Positions 18,101 through 26,134 are shown, counted from the first letter of the stretch. The stretch is 64,000 bases of DNA from CAVSXS01 sp963767715 (GCA_963767715.1 CAVYFA010000009.1:124001-188000); one strand, 5' to 3'. Notes: a model not told the origin generated them from the letters alone. Program-made: numbers and translations.

Positions 18101-19129
18101 GTGGCCATTCCACTCCTGAAAGACGCCGCGCAGCACCTGCCGGCACTCGGCCAGCACGCCGGGGTAGCGCTCGCCCAACTGCTGAAGCAAGCGCGTGGAG
18201 CCCTCGATGTCGGTGAAGAGCAGCGTAACGGTTCCGCTTGGGAGATCGGACGCGGCGAATTTGTTTCGTTGACCCGCGATTGCATATTCAGATGCTGGAG
18301 CAAGGCGTTCTGGCGACGTCGCATGATAGGCCTCCTCCATCGCTAGGGCGAAGGCTCGCACGTTCGGGAAACGCAGCTCAGGTTCCTTAGCGAGGGCCTT
18401 CAATACGGCCTGTTCCATCGCGGGTGAGATGGCAGGCACCTTTGCGCGCAATGGCTGTGGGGGCGCCGACAGGTGCTGCATGGCCACCTGCTGAATCTGC
18501 CCGGAATACGGTGGGCCTCCGGTCAACCACTCGTAGGCTACCACGCCCAGGGCATACTGATCGCTGGCGGGGCGTGGTTTGCCCTTGAGTTGCTCCGGCG
18601 CCATATAAGTGACGGACCCCAGCGCCTCCTGGGTTTGCTGTGAACGCGAGCTCTGGCTGATGATGGCGATGTCGAATTCAGTGAGCAAGACCTCGTTCTG
18701 GGGCCCAAGCAACAAATTCTCCGGTTTGACATCGCGATGAATCAGCTTTTGCGCATGGATATAGTCCAGGGCTTCGGCCACCTGCCTGACGTAAGAGACA
18801 ACGAAATTCGGCGGTACGGTTGTGCCCTTCGGGTGGCGCTGGCGCAGAGAGCCATTTGGAGCATACTCCATGACAAGAAACGGCAGGCCGTCTTCTACCT
18901 GAAAGTCCAGCACGCGCACGATATGGGGATGGATGAGGCGCGCCATCGTGCGCGCCTCGCTGCGCAGTTTTTCCCTGCCCTCATCGCTGAGGTTGGCGTA
19001 CAGCACCTTAATGGCCGCCTGCGTGCCAAGATGCAGGTGTTCTCCCAGGTAGACCTCAGCAAAGTTCCCTCGCCCGATCAGGTGAAGCAGGCGATAGTTG
19101 CCAAGCTGCTGTCCAACACGGTCAATCAT
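15110..19129 (-). CDS. Kinase-like/adenylate cyclase-like/NB-ARC/TPR/LuxR regulator fusion
   Basis: 1339 residues from ATG 19129, with AGGAGGT six bases upstream. Domains: Ser/Thr kinase fold (about 12-270) with Lys41 and HRD Asp133, but the Mg-binding DFG is EFD at 151-153; a class III nucleotide cyclase-like domain (about 300-450) with FTDIEGS and QGDAFF, but HRAAR where catalytic cyclases have NxAAR; NB-ARC ATPase (P-loop GPGGAGKT near 515, LLLLDNFEQ); about ten TPR-like repeats (900-1190); and a LuxR-type HTH (about 1277-1339, LTAREVEVLRLVAQGL). Probably a cytoplasmic regulator of the AfsR/MalT type with an added, perhaps non-catalytic, kinase head. It is divergent from the first receptor kinase gene. 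Confidence 0.93.
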   Translation of the reverse strand: MIDRVGQQLGNYRLLHLIGRGNFAEVYLGEHLHLGTQAAIKVLYANLSDEGREKLRSEARTMARLIHPHIVRVLDFQVEDGLPFLVMEYAPNGSLRQRHPKGTTVPPNFVVSYVRQVAEALDYIHAQKLIHRDVKPENLLLGPQNEVLLTEFDIAIISQSSRSQQTQEALGSVTYMAPEQLKGKPRPASDQYALGVVAYEWLTGGPPYSGQIQQVAMQHLSAPPQPLRAKVPAISPAMEQAVLKALAKEPELRFPNVRAFALAMEEAYHATSPERLAPASEYAIAGQRNKFAASDLPSGTVTLLFTDIEGSTRLLQQLGERYPGVLAECRQVLRGVFQEWNGHEVDTQGDAFFIVFARATDAVLAAADAQRALAAHAWPEGTVVRVRMGIHTGEPSRTSEGYVGLDLHRAARIMSAAHGGQVLLSQATATLVEQDLPDDVILRDLGEHRLKDLGRARRLFQLVIADLPADFPRLRTLDTFQNNLPVQLTPFIGREQELSGVQRLLDREDVRLLTLTGPGGAGKTRLSLQVAAEVSERFADGVFFVNLAPVSDGALVIPTIAQTLDIREGTGQPSLERLREVLQQKQMLLLLDNFEQVMSASGEVAELLAACPRLKALVTSREVLHVRAEREFSVPPMTLPDLKNLPDLATLSHNAAVTLFLQRAQAVKPDFELTNANARAIAEICVRLDGLPLAIELAAARVKLLPPQALLSRLDQRLAVLTGVSRDVPARQQALRNTIAWSYNLLDAAEQRLFRRLSVFVGGCTLEAAEAVWAAPGNGDGAGQVLDTIASLIDKSLLQQAEQEGEEPRFVMLETIREYGMERLAANGEMEAIREAHAEYYLTLAERAEPELAGPQQAVWLERLEREYDNLRAVMEWSFERGASEPEVTLRLAAALRRFWEVRAHWNDGRNFLERGLAVSKMVAAPVQLKALKAAAHLAYVQGDVDRAEALSEECLARCRELGDRVGIALSLRLLGMIAEWRSSFVVASARTEESLELFKEAGDNEGIAWSLANLANIASLQGEYARAISLQEDALVLFKALGNIEGIALLLCGLARVLFISKGDSARVHTLLEESLALCRKVGHKDGLVWALNLLGEVFLQQGDAIEARALLEENVALSREIGHRQGTAQSLTLLGRVAASQGDYAAAHTLFEESFEVTKKLGDKLYLASNLEGLAVVAVAQGEPLRAARLWGAAEALREVIGAPIPPVERVDYDHSVATARAQCGEKAFAAAWAEGRGMTPEQVLAAQEPVTIPASITVEPSSTTPVKPSPTYPDGLTAREVEVLRLVAQGLTDAHIAEQLVISPRTVNNHLTSIYSKIQVSSRAAATRYAMEHQLV

Positions 19130-19160
19130 CCTCGCACCTCCTGGAAGTGTCTCATGGCCA

Positions 19161-19267
19161 CCTGGCACCCGCAAGGGGCGCCACTACATGTCTTGGGTCT
19201 GCATCCTTTGGGGTGACGGGGCGACCCAAGGGTCCCCGCACCACTCCTCTCCACTCCCGCCCCTACA
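19161..19267. repeat. Degenerate copies of the CCGCAAGGG repeat family
   Basis: Contains CCCGCAAGGGGCGCC at the left, GCGACCCAAGGGTCCCCGC in the middle and CCCGCCCCTACAG at the right, matching parts of the repeats at 10112 and 22357. It lies between the start of the large regulator and its promoter, so it would be in the 5' untranslated region. Confidence 0.6.
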
Positions 19268-19342
19268 GCAATTTCCCCGCAAGGATCGAGTACCATGTCT
19301 TTCACAGCCTCTTAACAGTCACCTATGACTTTCGACACACTT

Positions 19343-19371
19343 ACTATACTCTAGTGTATGAAGAACTTCAA
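19343..19371 (-). promoter_or_regulatory. Putative promoter of the large LuxR-family regulator
   Basis: On the reverse strand: TTGAAG (19371-19366), 17-base spacer and TATAGT (19348-19343). It would give a leader of about 205 bases. Its -35 lies 27 bases from the opposing promoter at 19399. Confidence 0.5.
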
Positions 19372-19398
19372 TATTGGTATTTTTATTTGAACGCTTGC

Positions 19399-19427
19399 TT
19401 GACGAGTATGCGTATTTCCTCTACAAT
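19399..19427 (+). promoter_or_regulatory. Promoter of receptor kinase copy 1
   Basis: TTGACG (19399-19404), 17-base spacer and TACAAT (19422-19427). The same layout and much of the spacer (TGCGTATTTCCTC) recur before copy 2 (26470-26498), with a related form before copy 3 (38452-38480), which supports a real promoter. Confidence 0.82.
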
Positions 19428-19503
19428 ACGCATGGCCTTCCTCAGAGAATCGATCAATTTGAGCGCGTATGCTTGCCTCTCACCGGGTGTTAGGAGGCCG
19501 AAA

Positions 19504-22314
19504 ATGGCAGATCGCACCGGACAGCAATTCGGCAACTACCGGCTGGTACGCCTGTTGGGACAGGGCGGCTTCGCCGAAGTCTACCTGGGCCAGCACGTGC
19601 GGTTCAAGCAGCAAGCGGCCATCAAGGTGCTGCATACGCACTTGAGCGACCAGGAGGTCGAGCACTTCCAGCGCGAAGCCGAGACCATCGCTCAGCTTTC
19701 GCACCCCTCGATTGTGCGCGTGTTCGATTTTGACGTGCAGGACGGCGTGCCGTTCCTGGTGATGGATTACGCTCCCAATGGCTCGCTGCGCCAGCGCTAT
19801 CCCCGGGGCAATGCGGTGCCCTTGTCTCAGATCATCTCCTCCGTCAAGCAAGTGGCTGATGCCTTGCAGTACGCCCACGAGCAGAAGTTCATCCACCGCG
19901 ATGTCAAGCCGGAAAACATGCTGCTGGGCCGGCGCGAGGAGGTGCTGCTCTCCGACTTCGGCATCGCCACGATTGCCCACAACAGCGGCTCGCTCAGCAC
20001 AAAAGAGGCGATTGGCACGCTGGCCTACATGGCGCCCGAGCAGATCGAGGGCCACCCGCGCGCCGCCAGCGATCAGTACGCCCTGGCCTGCGTGGTCTAC
20101 GAGTGGCTCTGTGGGGCGCGTCCCTTCGAAGGCTCGCCCACCGAGGTGATGGTGCAGCAGTTGAGCATGCCGCCACCACCCTTGCATGAGAAAGTGACGG
20201 CGGTTCCTCTCGATGTCGAGCAGGTGGTGTTGCGCGCGCTGGCCAAGGACCCAAAGGAGCGCTTCGCCTCGGTGCGAGATTTTGCAGCGGCATTGGAGGA
20301 CGCGAGCCAGCTTGCCTACTCCCCCACAGCACTCGTCTCCGAGCAGCCTTCCTCAAATGCGCCTGCTGCCGCTGCCTTTGCCACGGTCGCGGCCCCCAGC
20401 GAGGCATCCCCTGCACTGATCGGGTCGTCGGCATCGCCCGAGACGCCAGCAGAGCCAGACAGACCTCCCGGTCTGGCTAGCAAGGTGGCTCTTACAGCAA
20501 CTACACCAACCGCACCGTTCGCGGCGACGACACCAGCACCTGCGGAGGTGCCATCTCTGCCAGTGCCAGCTCAGCCCCAGCGGCGGAGAACTATTGCCGG
20601 CCTGCCAGCAGCTCTGTTGATTGGGCTGGCAGTCCTGGTCGTCGCCGGGGGTATCCTGGGTAGCCTCAGCCTGCTCGCGCACTTTGGCGTACTGGGCACA
20701 CACAGCAGTACCAATGCACCAACGGCGGTACGGGGAGGCACCTGGACTGAGGACATCTTCATCGAACCCAATTCGCTCCTCCCCAATGCCTCAGGGACTC
20801 CTTTCGCCCCTATGGTCGACAATGCGCTCTACCTGCCGCTTTTCTACGGGGATGCGCAAGGGGTGATACACCCTGGGGCGGCGAGCGAAGTCCCTACCCT
20901 GGGGAATGGGGGCATCAGCGCCGATGCTACCACCTGGATCTTTCATCTGCGGCCCCATCTGGTATGGTCCGATGGAGCGCCCTATGATGCGCGCGACGTG
21001 GACTACACCTGGCAGCTCTGGCGCAATCCCACCTTCGGGGCCAGTAATACCCCTGGTCTGAACCTGATCACCTCGGCAGACGTCTCGGCCGACCACCTCT
21101 CGATCACGTTTCACCTCAAACAACCATTCGCGCCCTTCCTCTCGTACTGGGTAGATGGCTTCCTGGCCCCGCTACCGGCGCACCATTTCCGTGGGTTGGC
21201 CCCCCAGGCCATCAAGAAGTCGCCGGACAACCTGATCCCCGCGGTCACCAGTGGTCCGTTCCTGCTGAGTGAGTACCTGCCAGGGGATCACTTCACACTG
21301 GTACGCAACCCCCACTACTACCTGGCCCGCCAGGGGCTGCCCTACCTGGACAAGATCGTGTTCCGCTTCGCCGATGAGGACACCATCCTCCAGGATCTCC
21401 AGGCGGGGACCATCACATCGGCCTGGTTCCTGGATCCGAGCAAGGCGCAGGACTACCAGCGCCTCACCCACTATACGCTCGTCACCCCTCCCGACAGCGC
21501 CGCCTTCGAGGGGATGTATTTCAACTTTCATAATGTAGTGCTGGCCACCCATCCAGAAGTGCGCCTGGCGATGGCGATGGCCATCGATCACCAGGCTTTG
21601 ATTCAGCAGGTGTACCATGGCCTGGCCACACCGCTGTGTACCGACCATGGCTCGTTCTACCACCCGGGGTATGAGACGAATGCGCCCTGTCCGGAGTTTG
21701 ATCAGACAGCGGCAAATAAGCTGCTCTCTGACAACGGCTGGGTAAAAGGCGAGGATGGAGTGCGTGCCAGGGGCGGACAGCGCCTGGATTTCGAGTACGC
21801 GACGACAGCAAATAATGCATGGCGCAGCGAGGACGAAGCGATCCTGCAACGCAACTTCCAGGCGATCGGCATCAAGCTCGACATCCAGAACTATCCCGCA
21901 GAAACCTTCTTTGACCCGTTCTTGACCGGGGGGAAGGCGTCGCCGCCCACAGGAGCAGTGGCGGGCAGGTATGACATTGCCGAGTTTATGAACGTCTGGT
22001 ATTATGACCCCGACAATTCCTCCTTGCTCTCCTGCGACCAGATCCCACCCCTGGGATTCAATGTGACTTTCTACTGCAACCCGGCCCTGGATGCTCTTTA
22101 CAGGCAGGAAGTGGCGACAGCCGATCCTGGGCTGCGCCAGCAGCTCTTCGGTCAGATCCATCAGATCTACCTGACCGACTTTCCGTTCATCACGCTCTTT
22201 GGCGCGCCAAACATCGCCATGCTGCGCAAGGGCACGCACAACTATCAGATTAGCGATGTCGAGGGAGGCACGGTCAACATCGCGGAGTGGTGGTGCGATA
22301 ACGGGAAGTGTTAG
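19504..22314 (+). CDS. Receptor-like Ser/Thr kinase with OppA/DppA-type peptide-binding ectodomain, copy 1
   Basis: 936 residues from ATG 19504, with TTAGGAGG upstream. Hanks-type kinase domain (about 12-275): GQGGFAEVYLG loop, Lys41, HRD Asp133, DFG Asp151, GTLAYMAPEQ. A Pro/Ala/Thr-rich linker, one membrane helix (about 364-388), then an SBP_bac_5 domain (about 405-936) as in oligopeptide-binding lipoproteins, including LRPHLVWSDGAPYDARDVDYTW. It ends in WWCDNGKC, a Cys pair shared by all copies. Topology inferred: kinase inside, peptide-binding domain outside. No ABC permease genes adjoin it, so sensing rather than import is likely. All catalytic kinase residues are present. Confidence 0.94.
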   Translation: MADRTGQQFGNYRLVRLLGQGGFAEVYLGQHVRFKQQAAIKVLHTHLSDQEVEHFQREAETIAQLSHPSIVRVFDFDVQDGVPFLVMDYAPNGSLRQRYPRGNAVPLSQIISSVKQVADALQYAHEQKFIHRDVKPENMLLGRREEVLLSDFGIATIAHNSGSLSTKEAIGTLAYMAPEQIEGHPRAASDQYALACVVYEWLCGARPFEGSPTEVMVQQLSMPPPPLHEKVTAVPLDVEQVVLRALAKDPKERFASVRDFAAALEDASQLAYSPTALVSEQPSSNAPAAAAFATVAAPSEASPALIGSSASPETPAEPDRPPGLASKVALTATTPTAPFAATTPAPAEVPSLPVPAQPQRRRTIAGLPAALLIGLAVLVVAGGILGSLSLLAHFGVLGTHSSTNAPTAVRGGTWTEDIFIEPNSLLPNASGTPFAPMVDNALYLPLFYGDAQGVIHPGAASEVPTLGNGGISADATTWIFHLRPHLVWSDGAPYDARDVDYTWQLWRNPTFGASNTPGLNLITSADVSADHLSITFHLKQPFAPFLSYWVDGFLAPLPAHHFRGLAPQAIKKSPDNLIPAVTSGPFLLSEYLPGDHFTLVRNPHYYLARQGLPYLDKIVFRFADEDTILQDLQAGTITSAWFLDPSKAQDYQRLTHYTLVTPPDSAAFEGMYFNFHNVVLATHPEVRLAMAMAIDHQALIQQVYHGLATPLCTDHGSFYHPGYETNAPCPEFDQTAANKLLSDNGWVKGEDGVRARGGQRLDFEYATTANNAWRSEDEAILQRNFQAIGIKLDIQNYPAETFFDPFLTGGKASPPTGAVAGRYDIAEFMNVWYYDPDNSSLLSCDQIPPLGFNVTFYCNPALDALYRQEVATADPGLRQQLFGQIHQIYLTDFPFITLFGAPNIAMLRKGTHNYQISDVEGGTVNIAEWWCDNGKC

Positions 22315-22356
22315 ACATACTCACGGATAGCTTTGTTGGACAAAAGACATGTGCTG

Positions 22357-22536
22357 GTAGGGGCGGGGGTGGCGGTGAAGGCCTAGAGCGGTGTTCAAAA
22401 CTATCGAGCCTGGTGAAAAATTGACCTGGCTCCGTTTCTTGTCGTCAATTCTGTTCCATAGCTCAATACTTGCGTACACCGCTCTAAAGGCGACCGCAAG
22501 GGTCCCCGCCCCACTCAACCCCGCCCCCGCCTCTAC
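22357..22536. repeat. REP-like repeat interrupted by a small element
   Basis: Ends GTAGGGGCGGGGGTGG (22357) and, inverted, GCCCCCGCCTCTAC (to 22536). Internal GCGACCGCAAGGGTCCCCGCC matches, on the other strand, the repeats at 23204-23264 and 23304-23353. The two halves are separated by the 103-bp element at 22384-22486. It lies just upstream of the REP-associated transposase gene. Confidence 0.78.
22384..22486. mobile_element. 103-bp MITE with 11-bp terminal inverted repeats
   Basis: Ends TAGAGCGGTGT (22384-22394) and ACACCGCTCTA (22476-22486) are perfect inverted repeats. It has no coding capacity and sits within a REP-like repeat whose flanks resume directly on each side. The terminal TA bases could be a target duplication of the IS630/Tc1 type, which is only a guess. 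Confidence 0.7.
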
Positions 22537-22685
22537 TATGACTACAGGGGAGTTTCCCAGATTCGGATTACATTCCCCAAGAGGTGATATGGCCCAATGA
22601 TGCCAGACAATATACCTATTGCCCAGTTGTGAGATCAAAGAGTATGATACGGGCATTCATTCATCAGCAAAAAGAGAAAAGCAAT

Positions 22686-23171
22686 ATGGCCTTAAAAAAG
22701 GATGGTGAGGGTTCGAGAAAATTCTATCGAGGCAAATCATTACGCCTGCCCAAGCATGATTATACCTGGACACGGGCCTATTTTGTCACCCTGTGTGCCA
22801 CGACTCGCGATCCGATTTTTGATATCCCTGCACTGCACGCCATTTTGCAGGAGACATGGAACGCCTTGCCCGGGAGATTTCCAGGGGTCACGCTAGACGA
22901 ATTCGTCATCATGCCCGATCATATTCATGGCCTTCTGTGGTTAGATGGACTGGTACCAAATCCTCCAACCCTGGGCAAGGTCATCGGAGCCTATAAATCA
23001 ATCACTGCCATAGCATGGTTTAACCACTGTAAATCGATTGGCATTGATGGCGGCGGTTCTTTCTGGCTCAGTCGTTTTCACGAACGAGTAATGCGCGATA
23101 ACCACGAGGTGACTATTTACCGGCGTTACATTCGCCATAACCCCGAAAAACTGGAAAGACGTGAATACTAA
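22686..23171 (+). CDS. REP-associated tyrosine transposase (Y1/HUH family)
   Basis: 161 residues from ATG 22686, with GAGAAAAG upstream; the frame is open to 22584. The HUH motif is FVIMPDHIHGLLWL, and the likely catalytic Tyr is in EVTIYRRYIRHNPEKL; WTRAYFVTLCATTR is the family's N-terminal strand. RAYT proteins nick and mobilise REP hairpins, and they are typically single-copy genes flanked by REPs (family knowledge). Here REP-like repeats lie on both sides (22357-22536 and 23204-23353), the expected arrangement. The protein appears full length and intact. Confidence 0.9.
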   Translation: MALKKDGEGSRKFYRGKSLRLPKHDYTWTRAYFVTLCATTRDPIFDIPALHAILQETWNALPGRFPGVTLDEFVIMPDHIHGLLWLDGLVPNPPTLGKVIGAYKSITAIAWFNHCKSIGIDGGGSFWLSRFHERVMRDNHEVTIYRRYIRHNPEKLERREY

Positions 23172-23203
23172 TGGAATCCGAGAACCACTCAACACCTCGT
23201 CAT

Positions 23204-23264
23204 CATAGTAGAGGCGGGGGCGGAGTTGAGTGGGGCAGGGACCCTTGCGGTCGCCTTTCGCCCC
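23204..23264. repeat. REP-like repeat downstream of the RAYT gene
   Basis: Reads CATAGTAGAGGCGGGGGCGG through GGGACCCTTGCGGTCGCC; almost the exact reverse complement of the right half of the repeat at 22357-22536. Confidence 0.8.
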
Positions 23265-23303
23265 TTACCTTCCAGAGATCGCACTACTCCTCTCCCTCGT
23301 CGT

Positions 23304-23353
23304 CATAGTAGAGGCGGGGGCGGATGTGGGGACGGGTGGGGACCCTTGCGGTC
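23304..23353. repeat. REP-like repeat split by the IS insertion
   Basis: Same start CATAGTAGAGGCGGGGGCGG as the preceding copy; ends in GACCCTTGCGGTC (23341-23353), which is the target duplication of the IS. The repeat resumes after the IS at 24866 with GACCCTTGCGGTCGCC. Confidence 0.85.
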
Positions 23354-24865
23354 AATACCGTTCAAATAAGAAGAACGGGTGAACCTCTTGTAGAAGAGGG
23401 AGCCTTTCTGACATATTCAGAGCGAACAAACTCTCGGAGAGTCAGAAAGGACCAACGCATGCCGTATAGACTACGCCAGATCGCACTGGATGACAAGATG
23501 TGCCAGCAGGTGAGCCTGGACGTCTTGGAGCCGATTTACCCGCGCTCGGTCATCTGTGAGCAACTGAGCGTGCATCAGGCCTGGGAAGAGCGCGAACGCT
23601 GTCTGAATATGCTGGTCATGATCTACCTGTTGTTGGCGGCCGCCCTCTGGACGCGGCTGTCTTTCCCGCGCGTGCTGGAGAAGCTGGCGCGCCCCTTGCA
23701 CGTGCTGGGTCTGCCGCTGTCGGCGGTGCGCGTGGTCGCCTCGGCCATCACTTACCGCCGTCAGCAATTGGGCAGCGCGCCATTGCAGGGCCTGTTTGCC
23801 CACTGTTGTCGGCCGCTGTGCAGCACAGAGACGCCGGGAGCGTACCGCTTTAGGCGACGGCTGGTGGCCATCGATGGCACGCGGCAGGATGTGGCCGATA
23901 CGCCCGCCAATGCCGCCGCCTTCCAGCGTCCCAGCAATCAATACGGCCCCGGGCCGTTTCCGCAAATCCGGCTGCTCGTGCTGACGGAGTGTGGCAGTCA
24001 TGCCAGCTTTGGCGCCTGCGTGCAGAGCAGCCAGCAGGCCGAGGTGACCATGGCCTATGAGTTGCTGCCTCTGCTGGAGCCGGATATGCTGGTGCTACAT
24101 GATGCCCAGTTCACCGGCCTGCAATTCTGGCAAGCCATTCGAGCGCGGCGAGCGCATGTGCTAGGGCCGCTGCCCGCGCATCATCTCTCCCGCTACCTGC
24201 GGCAACTGCGTGATGGCAGCTATCTGGCGCTCTACACGCCCACGGTCCAACAGCAGCGTGCGGGCATCAAGCCCTTGTTGGTGCGCGTGATTGAATACCA
24301 GATCACTGATGACCGGCTGGGAGAGCCGGGCAAGGTCTATCGGCTGGCCACGACCCTGCTCAATCCGCGCACGGCTCCGGCCCTCGAGCTGATCGACTGC
24401 TACCATGAGCGCTGGGAGGTGGAGAGTGAGCTGGATGAGATCAAAACGCATCAACGCTTGCAACAGCCCGTGCTGCGCTCGCTGACTCCACCGGGGGTGG
24501 TACAAGAGGTCTATGCGCTGCTGCTGGCCCACTATGCCGTGCGTGCCCTGATGGTTCAGGCCGCCCAACAGGCGCAGACTGGATCCGGATCGCCTCAGTT
24601 TTACCGAGGCGGTCTTTCAGGTCAGTGAGACCACCCGCGAACTGGCTCAGGTGCTTCCGGCTGAGCAAGAGGCCCTTCGCCAGGAACTGCTGGAGCGCTT
24701 GCTCGCCAACCCCTTGCCTCCCCGGCGCTTGCGCAGCAATCCTCGCGTGCTCAAAAAGCTCTATCGCAAGTACAAGCGCAAGCCTCACGAGGCCGTCCCT
24801 GTTCCTCCTTTCGCTCCCGAGGAGCACTTTCTCGATTTTGTTATTCTCCTTATTTGAACGGTATT
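23354..24865 (+). mobile_element. IS4-family insertion sequence, 1512 bp, with 13-bp target duplication
   Basis: Ends AATACCGTTCAAATAAGAAG and, inverted, AATACCGTTCAAATAAGGAG differ at one base over 22. GACCCTTGCGGTC flanks it on both sides (23341-23353 and 24866-24878). If the adjacent C/G is counted within the ends, the duplication is 11 bases. Duplications of about 10-13 bp fit the IS4 family. The target is a REP-like repeat, and the near-perfect ends indicate a recent insertion. It encodes one transposase, which is frameshifted. Confidence 0.93.
23459..24857 (+). pseudogene. IS4-family DDE transposase, frameshifted near its C-terminus
   Basis: Starts at ATG 23459 (AGAAAGG upstream). The first frame stops at 24628 after 389 residues; the next frame continues from about 24575 as LDPDRLSFTEAVFQVSETTR to the stop at 24857. 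The catalytic set is intact before the break: Asp in VAIDGTRQDV, Asp in LHDAQF, and Glu in the YREK signature YHERWEVESELDEIK with exact Y-2-R-3-E-6-K spacing. One extra base near 24570-24577 explains the break. Only about 90 C-terminal residues are displaced, so function may be lost or this may be a sequence error. Confidence 0.85.
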
Positions 24866-24914
24866 GACCCTTGCGGTCGCCTTTCCCCAAACAATGAGAC
24901 CCACTCGTCAGAGT

Positions 24915-25058
24915 GATTTACTCAGGACCTCCTATGCCACTTCCACTGTGGCCACTCGCTCCTGCCCACAAATAAGTAATCACAATGAGTTCTTCAACAG
25001 ATGTGCCTGGACGTGTACGCGGCTACACTTTGGTCAGAAGATCACTCCCGTGAATGGA
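24915..25058 (-). repeat. Dispersed repeat Y (inverted partner of 14646-14793)
   Basis: The reverse complement matches repeat X over about 145 bases, with the core CCAGGCACATCTGTTGAAGA identical. It fills most of the gap between the IS and the MFS-like gene. Nothing else is seen in 24890-25171. Confidence 0.7.
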
Positions 25059-25171
25059 TTGCAACCCAGCCCATTTGAGGCGGGGAAACGCTCATACCCA
25101 CTCACCGGGAACCACACCAATGCATCCATAAACAACTCTACCTAAAACACACTAAAGAAGGAGCTATTTTT

Positions 25172-26134
25172 ATGAGCATCGCTTTTACACACCGGCCGCA
25201 CTTTGCGCAGGCCCTGCATTCGCGTCCATTTGCCCTGCTGTGGGCTGGCCAGACGGTCTCAGCCCTCGGCGACGGCGCATTTGTCACTGCTCTGTCCTGG
25301 CAGGCGCTGCAACTGACCGGCTCCGCTATGGCGATGGGCATCGTTGTGCTTGCACAGACGCTGCCCATGATCTTCCTGCTGCTGCTCGGGGGAGTGGTCG
25401 CCGACCGCTTCCCACGCCAGCAGGTGATGCTCTGGTCGGATGCCAGCCGCACCGTCGCCGTCCTGGTTATTGCCGCTCTCGGCATGGCGCACTTGCTGCA
25501 GCTCTGGCATCTCGTGCTGCTGGCGCTCTTCTTCGGCACCGTGCGCGGCTTCTTCTCCCCGGCCTACCAGTCGATCATCCCGCAACTGGTGGAAAAGCGG
25601 GACCAGCCCTCAGCCAACTCGCTCACGGAACTCAGCTACCAGCTCTACTGCTCCATAGGTCCGATGTTCGGCGCGACCTGCGTTGCCCTGGCAGGCCCGG
25701 CGTCGGCGTTCGCCTTCGACGGCCTCACCTTCATCGTCTCGGCGCTGTGCCTGGCCACGCTGCGCCTCCCCGCCGCGCTAGCATACTTGCGCGCCAGCGT
25801 CAATGGCGCCATCCTCGACACGCTACGGAGATCCTCGCACCCAAAGGAGATGCCTTTGCCCGACGCGGATGAATCCCACGAAGCAGGAGCCACATATCAG
25901 GAAGAGGAGGAAGGTGAGGTCTGGGAAGCCATCAGCACCCTCCTGCCCGGCGAGCGCGAGTGCCGCGTGGCCTACTTGCTGTACCACTGTGGCCTCAAAC
26001 CGAGGGAAATCATGCGCTACTGTTCGCAGGAGTTCAGCGAAATACAGGAGGTCTACCGCCTGCGCCGCCAGATCATCGAGCGCCTGATGCGCAACGCCGA
26101 CCGCATTCGCTGGCGGCTCAGTATGGAGGGGTAG
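25172..26134 (+). CDS. Half MFS transporter fused to a sigma-factor-like C-terminal domain
   Basis: 320 residues from ATG 25172, with AAGGAG about 10 bases upstream. Residues 1-205 are the first half of an MFS_3/EntS-type exporter: FALLWAGQTVSALGDGAF, VVADRFPRQQ loop, and about six membrane helices. After an acidic linker (about 225-250) the protein changes to a soluble helical domain, LLPGERECRVAYLLYHCGLK...EVYRLRRQIIERLMRN, resembling sigma-70 region 4-like modules seen in this group. The second half of the transporter is missing. It is either a recombination chimera without transport function or an unusual membrane-tethered regulator. The frame is continuous. Confidence 0.75.
   Translation: MSIAFTHRPHFAQALHSRPFALLWAGQTVSALGDGAFVTALSWQALQLTGSAMAMGIVVLAQTLPMIFLLLLGGVVADRFPRQQVMLWSDASRTVAVLVIAALGMAHLLQLWHLVLLALFFGTVRGFFSPAYQSIIPQLVEKRDQPSANSLTELSYQLYCSIGPMFGATCVALAGPASAFAFDGLTFIVSALCLATLRLPAALAYLRASVNGAILDTLRRSSHPKEMPLPDADESHEAGATYQEEEEGEVWEAISTLLPGERECRVAYLLYHCGLKPREIMRYCSQEFSEIQEVYRLRRQIIERLMRNADRIRWRLSMEG

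Noticed and set aside
21172..22239. 355-codon reverse frame opposite receptor kinase copy 1
   Set aside because: Antisense shadow; matching shadows occur opposite the other copies at the same place.
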